Shown here: in pieces, positions 11,904 to 19,741 of the stretch | How positions within the stretch are numbered: the stretch's first letter is position 1 | How the letters are laid out: every line of letters starts with the position of its first letter | Origin: Lojkania enalia | Taxonomy: Eukaryota > Ascomycota > Dothideomycetes > Pleosporales | Length of the DNA: 36,902 nucleotides | Assembly (NCBI GenBank): GCA_010094045.1 | Contig: ML986611.1 | Location: forward strand, 363,441-400,342 | Direction: 5' to 3' | Translations under genes and position numbers: made by a program | The notes under the pieces: model-generated | Told to the model about the DNA's origin: nothing | Seen by the model: only the letters and a program-made list of their open reading frames with translations | Databases searched by the model: none

Positions 11904-13622
11904 TAGATAATATATAATATTTACCTTTTAATCCCTAAAATTAAAAAAATATAAGTATTATACCTTATAAAATAAAAAGTATAACTCTATATAAATCGTA
12001 TCTAATATTAGTAGAGTATTTACTACTAATATACTTATAGATCCCCTTCTATTATAAGAAGGAGTTTCTAGTCTTCCGGGGCTATCTTAAACTATAAATA
12101 GTAGCCTAATATATAGAGAATAAGAAGAATAAAAAGGTAGTTTTTTAAAATATTTTAGAATCTACTTATAGTTTAATACTTATAGCTTAGGTTGTAAAGA
12201 GTTAGAAAGATAGCTTTCTTATAGCTAGTATCTAGGTAGCTTTATTCTACTAGATTACTAAGTTACTCTATTAGGTTTTAGCCCTAAAAACTTTAGTATT
12301 TAGCCTTTAGGCTAATATTATAGCGCTCTTAGGCAGCTAAAAATAAGGTAGAAGAGATTTAAGAGGAGTCTAGAGGGAAGAAAGAGGAAGAAGAGTAGAA
12401 GAGAAGAGAACTAGAAAGGTATCTAATAGTCTACTATTAAACTCTCTAGATTTTATAGAGGAGTAATTTCGGGCCTATAATTTAGTTTTCTAATCTACTA
12501 TTTAACTCTTATATATTATCGTCTACTAGATAATCTATATTTTTTATACTATTCTTATATACCTTAATCTATTTAGTTAGAGTTTTTAAGGGTTTTAGCT
12601 AATTTAGATACTTATTATAAAAAGCTTTTAGTTTATAAAGTAAACCTATAAAATTTAAAACTTTATATTAGACTAGATTAGAATTATATTCTACCTATTT
12701 TATATAATATTTAAGGGTCTTATAATAGAGCTTACTAGCTAGTTTTTTCTTAACCTCCTACTCTTCTACCCTCTTAATAGTAATAGCGGGTGGTTTTAGA
12801 GCTTTTTACCCTAGTAGAAGATTCTAGAAGTTTTTATATAGTAGGTTTAGTACGAAGATATTATATATTCTTAATCTTAGAGGTAGCTATAAATAGTATA
12901 AGTTTCTAACCTATTCTAGTACTTTAAAAGGGCCCTTCTATTAATCAGATAGCTTTCAGCTCAATCTCTAAACCATAAGATTCTTAGTATTTAAGTAGAC
13001 TATATTACTAATCTACTAATTAATTAGTTACTAGTAATAGTTAATAATAGATTATATATAATCCTAAGTCTTCTTTATATTAGCTTTTATAGTTTTCTAG
13101 GCTGTATATATATAAGTTACTAGAGCTAAAATATTCTTATAATTTAATTTATCTATTATAGTAATAGAATTAATAGAATATTTCTAATCCTAACTCTAAT
13201 AGAGCTTAAATTTATATAGAATCTAATATAGGGATATTCTAATAGTTATATAGAGTAGAATTACTTATACTTAGTTAATTATAGGTAATAGAAAACTCTA
13301 GTTATTTTAGTAGAAGGATATAAAAGAGTGTAGTCTCTAATTAATATACTTATTTATAATCTCTATCTATCTATTAGTCTTTTTATAATAAGTAGTAGAT
13401 AGTTTAATCTTTACGCCTAAAATATAGTAGAATTTAAACTAGAAACTAGATATAAACTAAGGTCCTTAGTCTAAAATAATAGTTTTAGATATATAGCTAA
13501 AGTAGTATACCTATTAAATAAATAATTCGGCTATTCCCTATACGTTAATTATATAATAGTAGAAAATAGATACTGCTTATTTAGATAGGCGATTAATTAC
13601 TACTATAATCTAATTATATCCG
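11904..13622 (-). mobile_element. Gypsy family C fragment: integrase and chromodomain, RIP-degraded, cut by assembly gap
   Basis: The minus-strand translation from the gap gives an integrase core (VVINRLSK; ILD.GP.FISSF; LSTTYYKKTNR), then the integrase C-terminal segment (LEIELKAI; VRNLYYL.LP). Next comes a chromodomain-like stretch near 12790-12590 resembling E.EVKK.LASKL, then K.VEYNSN and NFIGLLYKLKAFYNKYLN. It is a different gypsy lineage from A, because the integrase and chromodomain sequences do not align. Reverse transcriptase and gag are absent: the element stops at the Ns. The 11904-12300 part is probably its 3' untranslated region/LTR, but I could not define LTR ends. Confidence 0.75.
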
Positions 13623-13632
13623 NNNNNNNNNN
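13623..13632. other. Assembly gap (10 N)
   Basis: Ten Ns join the integrase region of a minus-strand C element to the integrase region of a plus-strand A element. The true gap size is probably unknown, because both neighbouring elements are cut in mid-domain exactly here. Confidence 0.99.
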
Positions 13633-13818
13633 AGTATAGTTTAAAGTAAATAATATAGTATCTAAATTAATAAAAGTCTTTCTATTTCTAGCCTATTTTA
13701 GCTAGTACTTTTAAATAGACTTTAAACCGTTTATAGAAATCTATTAACTACTAAAATAGTCTTTAATAGTCTAGAAAGCTAATAGACTAGTTAATAAGAT
13801 AAAAGATATTATAGAGTA
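13633..13818 (+). mobile_element. Gypsy copy A3, left fragment (integrase)
   Basis: Aligns with A2 from 9881 at offset 3752 without indels, up to the TA dinucleotide at 13817-13818 where element B2 is inserted. The 5' part of A3 is hidden in or beyond the gap. Confidence 0.9.
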
Positions 13819-13888
13819 ATATACTATATAAGCGAGCTAATTATCTAAGAGAGCTAATTATAATATTAAAACTATACTAAAATCGCGA
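13819..13888. repeat. Left terminal inverted repeat of B2
   Basis: Begins ATATACTATATAAG and contains a repeated GAGCTAATTA motif. Pairs with 15620-15689 over 70 bp. Confidence 0.88.
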
Positions 13889-15619
13889 CTACTTTTCGCA
13901 AAATATTATACTTTCTTATATTCTATTATACTATATAGTATAGTAGCCTATTCTTCTATATCTATAATATTATTTTTACACGTCCGCGAGTTATATCTAG
14001 CCTTACTATACTACTTATAGTACTTTTAAATCGCCTAGCCTCTATTAACACGCGTTTTCTTCCTACTCTTCTTTCTATTAATATAAGCACTAAACTCTTT
14101 TAGAGTAGTTAATTAAGTACTTTTTTTAATTGTTAAGTTACTTTTCTTCTATATATACTTTCTTTTATACGATTAATATTGTATAGCAGTCTTATTAGCT
14201 ACTTAAAGCTTAGTAACCTAAGTATATAATAGTACGTTTTTATATATTATATATATAGCACCCTTTATAAACTATTTAAACACCTCTACTATTAAAATAG
14301 ATAAATTATCTAGATACTTTTAAACTCTTAATTAAACGTACGTAGATTAAGATCTAAATTTAATAGAATTACTTAGTATTTTTAACTTTTAAGGGGTATC
14401 TTTAACTATAAGAGGTATTAGTATATATAGTCGAACTTTAAGCTTTAATAGTATTATATCTAGGTTAAATAGAACTAGACTAGTATCTTAAAAGCTATTT
14501 AAGATATTACTCTTTATAATTATTACGTTAAAAGCTGCTTTAAAGTAGAATAAGAACTCGATTTTTATAATATAGTTAATATAACCGTATATTAACTACT
14601 CGACTTAGTACCTATATATAGTCTTTAAAGGCGAGAAATAACCTATATCTAGTAGCTATAGTAGGTATAATAAATGTAGAGATATATAGAGAATAATAAT
14701 ATTCTTTTTCTTATAAAGCTACCTAAATTTAAGTAAGTTATAACTCTTATAGCTATCGAGAATTAGTAATTAATATATACTAATAGTACAATTCTTTATA
14801 TATATATTAAAGTACTTTAACTATTTAATATTAATATTATTTATCGTCCAGCTGTTATTAGTAACTTATATAGCCTAGGTTAGTAGAATATCGTCTTCTT
14901 TATACTATATAGAGAGGTGGTAAGTACTTATAAAGATAATAAAAGATAGTATCGTCTATCCTATCGCGTTAATACCCTAGATAACTATAGTCTACTTGCG
15001 ATTATCTAGCTAGAGCTATTTTAATCGATTCTGTCTCTTAGAGCTAATAACTACTACTTCTATTAATATTACGCCTATTATAAAGCTTAATTTATTAAAA
15101 TTGTATATATTTTCGTCGATAATACTATACTTAGCCTTTATATTCTATATAAGGTAGAACTAGCCTCTTATAACCTTAAGATCCTTATATTTAGCTTTTA
15201 AATAGTTGTACTTTTAATTAAATTTAACCTTAAGCTTAAGCATATATTTAATAAAGTTCTCTACTTAGTTCTTTCTAACCTAACTAGTAGAATACGCAGC
15301 TAGTAGTAAATTAGCTATATTTTAAATAGTAGTAAGCTATAGTAGAAATTCTCTTATATCTAGATCTAGTATATACTAAATAATTACCTATTTTTAGTCT
15401 TACTAAGCTTTATTAAATTAGGCCGGTAATTGTATTATAGAGCTATTCTTTACCTTTATATACTAAATATACTTTAGAAGATATTATAGATTAATATAAT
15501 GCGACGTATAATTAGTATTATATCTTATTAAAGAGTTTAGAGTATAAGCTATATTCTAGCTTCTTTCTAAATTAATTCTATAGTTATTAGTTATAGTATA
15601 ATACTATAAAGTATAATTA

Positions 15620-15689
15620 TCGCGATTTTAGTAGAGTTTTAATATTATAATTAGCTTGCTTAGGTAATTAGCTTACTTATATAGTATAT
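15620..15689. repeat. Right terminal inverted repeat of B2
   Basis: Reverse complement of 13819-13888 with about six differences. Ends CTTATATAGTATAT before the TA target copy. Confidence 0.88.
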
Positions 15690-16662
15690 TATATTAGAAA
15701 ATAACTTACCTAAGTATAAGTATTTTAATAAGAGTATATTAACTATAAGTATATATTAGCCCTTAACTACTAGATTAGTAATTTAGTCTAGCTAGACGTT
15801 AGAAATATACATGCTTAAAAACTATTAAAAAAGTTTAACTAGAAGAATATAAGCTTTTATAAGATTATTATAAAGGTATTCTTATATATTTATAGATTAA
15901 AGCTACCTAAATTAGCTAAAATATATCCTATATTCTATATATTACTATTATAGCTAGTATCTAAATTATTTAACTATTTATGTAGTTAATAAGTATATAA
16001 CTCTAAACCTATTAAATTTAATAGAAAATCTAAATATTTTATTAAGTAAATAGAAAACCTTTCCTATAATTAATAGAAATACTAGTATAAATACTTTATT
16101 AAGTAAACTAGCTATTATAACCTAGAATAGTATCTAGCTAGTAACTTTACTAAGATAACTGCTATAGAAGATTACTACGCTAGAAATTTAAATAAATAAG
16201 ATCTAAATATAATATTATATCTAGATTTTTAATTAGGTGCTAGAGTCTAATCTAAATATATTTCTAGATATTTATAATAATACTACTACCTAATTATAAT
16301 TAACCTAAATATAATATAAAGATCTAACTTATAGAAGCTCGTAATTAAAAGGGGGGTATTATTACGGTAATACCGCGACACCTCTACACCTACACTACTC
16401 TTACTATAATACCTAAACCAGCTGCTAGCGATAGCTGTCAGCTGCTAGCTAGAATATGACCGACTTATTATAACTATGATAGAGGAAGGTTTCGCCGACC
16501 CGGCTAGCCCGTGTAGCAGCACAGACCTAGCCCCTATAAAAACCTGTATAATGTAGATACCTCTGTTCTTTACGCAACGTCTTGATATTCACACGTAGTA
16601 CGTAGCAATAGAGTTGACTGCCTGAAGTGCGATTAACCAACTGCGCGTGAGCGTCCGTGACA
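15690..16662 (+). mobile_element. Gypsy copy A3, right fragment (integrase end, chromodomain, 3' LTR)
   Basis: Resumes the A sequence interrupted at 13818 (offset to A2 is 5625 from 15692). The chromodomain is near 16025-16150. Relative to A2 it then lacks 324 bp, including all tandem repeats, around 16285. It ends with polypurine tract AAAAGGGGGG (16347-16356) and a 303-bp LTR. It is RIP-mutated, but the LTR clearly less so than the rest. Confidence 0.92.
16360..16662 (+). repeat. 3' LTR of A3 (303 bp), least RIP-mutated LTR in the window
   Basis: Begins TATTACGGTAATACCGCGAC and ends GTCCGTGACA, keeping many CA, TG and CG pairs that are TA in the other LTRs. It contains TATAAAAA at 16535-16542. 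It marks the border between the AT-rich block and normal-composition DNA. Confidence 0.93.
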
Positions 16663-16716
16663 ATAGGCGTAGAATAACAAGCTGTCTATAAATACGCTTT
16701 AGCTAGTACGCTACAG

Positions 16717-16975
16717 ATTAAGAGGCGCACGACGCCGGAAATACCCTATAGACGCGAGGCCTTCCAGCCATATAGGTTATCCTATACATGGCAGTATATT
16801 ACTTTCCTTTTCTTTCATTTATTGAGCATAGAGTTAGGCATTGGACGAGCAGGTCTCACAGTTAGCTTCTGAAATGGAGCAGGTATAAGAAAGCAGAATG
16901 TATATAGCTGGCGAATCGTAGCGGCCCATACCCATAGGGTGCATGACCATAATAGAATACGCACACACACACACA
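16717..16975 (+). repeat. Left arm of a long inverted repeat (foldback)
   Basis: About 260 bp starting ATTAAGAGGCGCACGACGCC and ending in an (AC)n run. It matches the reverse complement of 17746-18008 at roughly 85% by eye. Many differences are C-to-T or G-to-A in this left arm, so it has been hit by RIP more than the right arm. Confidence 0.88.
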
Positions 16976-17163
16976 TAGGTGGGCGAGTCTATAGGGGTGA
17001 GTTGGTTGATGAGAGGCATAGCCAAAGTTGATTTGGATTGTAAGGCTGCGGGGCTGAAGCAGGTCCCCTTACCACCATCAGGACTCAGCCGACGCACTGT
17101 GCTATCTAACGCACAGAGAAGCCGGAATTTAACGATTTTATAAAGATTAACAATTCCACCAAA

Positions 17164-17745
17164 ATGGATCGTATTGACGAGGGGCTAGCAGCTTTGGAAT
17201 TGCTGAAACCATGGGAATCAAGATGAATTACTGCGATAGCTAAAGAATATGGTGTTGAACAATCTAGGCTATTGAAGCGCTGGCGGGGGGACTAGGGCAT
17301 CTATGTAGCACAGTACGAAATCGGCAACTACTCAATCGCCAGCAAGAGAAAGATCCTATATGTAACTATTATAGCATAAGACTACGCAATACAAAATCGA
17401 ACTGTACCATACCTGAGATATAGATGAGGAAGGCCTTTTAATAAGAATCCCGTTAAAAGAGAAGCGAATCTGCTCTAGAAGGAAGTTTGAAGAAAGTGGT
17501 ATCAAGCAGGCTACACATGACGGCAATCGCGAGTGGATATCCTGTATAGCGTATATATGCGCTGATAGTTTAGCGCTATCTATCGGCCTTATATATAAAG
17601 CAGCAATAGGTAATATCCAGGATAGCGGGCTATAGGACTTGAATCCTCGGGCTTACAGTTGCTTTTTTGCTTTACGCCTAGCAGCTGGACGAACAATAAT
17701 TTAGGCTCATCTAGCTCGAATAGGTGTTTGATATGGGGACTAAAC
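17164..17745 (+). pseudogene. Pogo-type transposase remnant inside the inverted-repeat loop
   Basis: The plus-strand translation starts MDRIDEGLAALE and continues ITAIAKEYGVEQSRLLKRW, a psq-type helix-turn-helix of pogo transposases. After a degenerate or deleted stretch it resumes with DIDEEGLLIRIP (first catalytic-Asp region), DGNREWISCIAYICAD, LIYKAAIGNIQDSGL and AYSCFFA, and a frameshifted VFDMGTKR at the end. Stops and frameshifts show it is dead. The coding similarity stops exactly where the (GT)n run and right inverted-repeat arm begin. It is distinct from the B and 18113-19258 elements. Confidence 0.8.
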
Positions 17746-18008
17746 GTGTGTGTGTGTGTGTGAGTTCTATTATGGCCATGCACCCTATGGGTATGGGCCG
17801 CTACGATTCGCCAGCTATATACACTCCTGCTTTATTACGCCTGCACCATTTCAGAAGCCAACCGTGAGACCTGCTCGTCCAATGCCTGACTCCATGCTCA
17901 ACAAAGGAAAGAAAAGGAAAGTAATATACTACCGTGTAGGGCAAGCCGCATAGCTTGTGTCAAGGCCTCGCGTCCGCAGGGCATTTCCGGCGTCGTGCGC
18001 CTCTTAAT
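17746..18008 (-). repeat. Right arm of the long inverted repeat
   Basis: Starts with (GT)n and ends GGCGTCGTGCGCCTCTTAAT. Reverse-complement partner of 16717-16975. It keeps more CA/TG pairs than the left arm. Confidence 0.88.
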
Positions 18009-18112
18009 GGGCAGCGCACGGGAGACTAAACAAAAGGCTAGGCGGGTCGATCGGCTACTAATCCCTGATAGCTGTAGATCTTATATTTCTATATAATTTC
18101 TCAACTACTATA

Positions 18113-18155
18113 ACGTAGTTTACAAGCGAGCTGTCAGTACAAGCGAGCTGTCACC
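18113..18155. repeat. Left terminal inverted repeat with duplicated 15-bp motif
   Basis: Begins ACGTAGTTT and then carries ACAAGCGAGCTGTCA twice in direct orientation (18122-18136, 18139-18153). The paired motif is a plausible transposase binding site, by inference. Confidence 0.85.
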
Positions 18156-19215
18156 CTACTAAGATTCGAACGACTTAATCGCGATAATTATCATCCACAT
18201 ATATATATACTGTAGGAAGCGATAGTCTATTAGATTATTTGACACCTGCGCTATCAATTTAGCACGTTCGAGCATTATAGCCAGGCTGTTTACAGCGCCT
18301 GCAGCTCCGTTAAGGCTGGCTACTCCCTTACAGCTGAGTACTCCGATTACGAATTTCCTTATTAATCTACCCCTCAACGTTATTTTGATTAATTATATCC
18401 TCATCTGCAGCTTTTATTAGAATCCCCTGCTTCTGTAATCGCTTTCTTTTCCGTTGTTTTCGCTTTGTTGCTACCTCATTCGCTCGCTCAAGGCTCTTGA
18501 TTCAATCAGCCATCAGCGCGATCGAATGCGTTATTATTGCAGCGCCCTTTTAAAGCTGATCAAAGGCTGCGATAATTGACGTAGGTGATGAGTCTTAATG
18601 TCGCTGAATCCTGCTACGAATTATTATTGATTGAGCCTCTAGTTCGCGCGCGTTGCTAGGTGTTTTAGCCTCCTAGGGGGTAGTCTCTAGTGCAGGTGGT
18701 GTCGGCGTACGTAGCTTAATATCAAGCTTTAATAGTACCGCCTCGAAAGCTTGCGCGGATATTAGCTTCTGTAATTAATCAATCATAGGCTGCTTTAAAG
18801 GCTGGAAGGAAGGTAGTCTTGTTAATATAGTTGATATGATCGCGTACTAAGGCTGAGATCTCAGCACCGCGCTCAGCTAATAGTCTATTCGCCATAGCTC
18901 GTACGCCGTCGATCGTAGGCGGAAATCCTCGTGAATCCTGATCAAGGATATAGCTAATAAGTACCTCCTCTTCAGTCTTTGTAAGCTTCTTTAAATTCGG
19001 CTCATAATCGCGTCGCGCAGCTATTCCAGCGTGTCGAAGGCGGAGAGTACTTCGAGGGCAGCGAAAAGTTGTTGCAGCGCCATTCTCGGTTGAAACTTAA
19101 CCTCGATCGATAGCTGAGATTGCAAGGATGATTTGTGATTCTTTATAGGTTGATTGCGCGTTGCTGCGTTGAGCTATTACGCGTTGATCTAGGTAGGCCG
19201 TCAAAAGTTTGGTGA

Positions 19216-19258
19216 GGTGACAGCTCGCTTGTACTGACAGCCCGCTTGTAAACTACGT
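19216..19258. repeat. Right terminal inverted repeat of the deleted pogo element
   Basis: Reverse complement of 18113-18155 with a single mismatch, including both copies of the 15-bp motif. Confidence 0.85.
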
Positions 19259-19741
19259 TAGCAAAAATAGGATCCTATTAGCTATCTATTCGCCTCGTTT
19301 AACTTATACGCTACAACCTCTAAACGGCTACCTATTATAGTCCCTAGTAAATATCTATATAAAGGAATTAACTAAATTTATCTAAGAATTAATGGGCATT
19401 ATAGCTTCAATAAAGCAGAACTGGGGCTATTCGATAGGGCTTGGATCTATCGCTGCGCTTCGCAAACTTTCCCCTCGTTCTCGTCCCCGGTGGTCTTTGG
19501 CGGTTGACGCTGAGAAAAAGCTTGTGTTGGGTAGAATGGAGGATTAGGCGCATCATGAGGTGTACGGGGCATCGATCTTTTCGACGGTAAATGGTGATGA
19601 CCATTACACCTCTGCACTGTGCTAAGTAGATTCCCAAAAACTCGACGAGGTGCTGGCTGGCGAGGTAACTGGCGCTGTGTTCGATCGTCTCGAGGACTAT
19701 GACGGTCTCCATAGCTGCCTCTTAGATATGGCTCACATCCA
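19259..19741. other. Intergenic strip between pogo element and PPxY gene; possible alternative last exon
   Basis: 19261-19400 is AT-rich and featureless. 19447-19741 is open on the minus strand in a frame different from the annotated gene, with composition (Arg, Pro, Gln, Asp) similar to it. No RNA gene or repeat was recognised. Confidence 0.4.

Larger units (their letters stand above)
13819..15689 (-). mobile_element. Fot1/pogo-type DNA transposon B2, complete (1871 bp), inserted in A3
   Basis: Has 70-bp terminal inverted repeats (13819-13888 and 15620-15689) with about six mismatches, flanked by TA on both sides (13817-13818, 15690-15691). The intact target (GAGTATATTAG) is seen in A1 at 3841-3842 and in A2 at 10065-10066. 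The minus-strand transposase is readable as a pogo/Fot1 type: ENFIKYMLKLKVKFN (CENP-B HTH part), KAKYSIIDENIYNFNKLSF (first catalytic-Asp region), LLILDSYKSYNLL (second Asp region) and LL.LLDIGYFSPLK. Stops and D-to-N changes from RIP inactivate it. Its length is close to that of Fot1 (about 1.9 kb). Confidence 0.92.
18113..19258 (-). mobile_element. Internally deleted pogo/Fot-type transposon (1146 bp)
   Basis: 43-bp terminal inverted repeats at 18113-18155 and 19216-19258 differ at one base, and TA flanks both ends (18111-18112, 19259-19260). The minus strand contains the transposase N terminus (AISAIDRG; CPRSTLRLRHAG; EEEVLISYILDQDSRGFPPT; ANRLLAERGA at about 19110-18860). This joins almost directly to its C terminus (TTFLPAFKAAYD; LRTPTPPALETTP; KTPSNARELEAQS; NEVATKRKQRKRKRLQKQG at about 18830-18430). 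The whole catalytic DDE core is missing, so this is a non-autonomous deletion derivative that would need a transposase in trans. Little RIP is visible. Confidence 0.88.

Noticed and set aside
1..16662. AT-rich block as a centromere or mitochondrial insertion
   Set aside because: Composition is fully explained by RIP on recognisable transposons. No mitochondrial genes were seen, and centromere identity cannot be judged from sequence alone.
16834..17097. Minus-strand 87-codon open frame
   Set aside because: It lies across the left inverted-repeat arm and its (AC)n run and has no recognisable motif. It is explained by the repeat, with the pogo remnant on the other strand just downstream.
17750..17953. 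Plus-strand 67-codon open frame starting MCVCEFYYG
   Set aside because: Translation of the (GT)n run and the right inverted-repeat arm. Not a gene.
18159..18377. Minus-strand 72-codon open frame
   Set aside because: Falls in the terminal part of the deleted pogo element, downstream of the transposase C terminus. No independent coding evidence.
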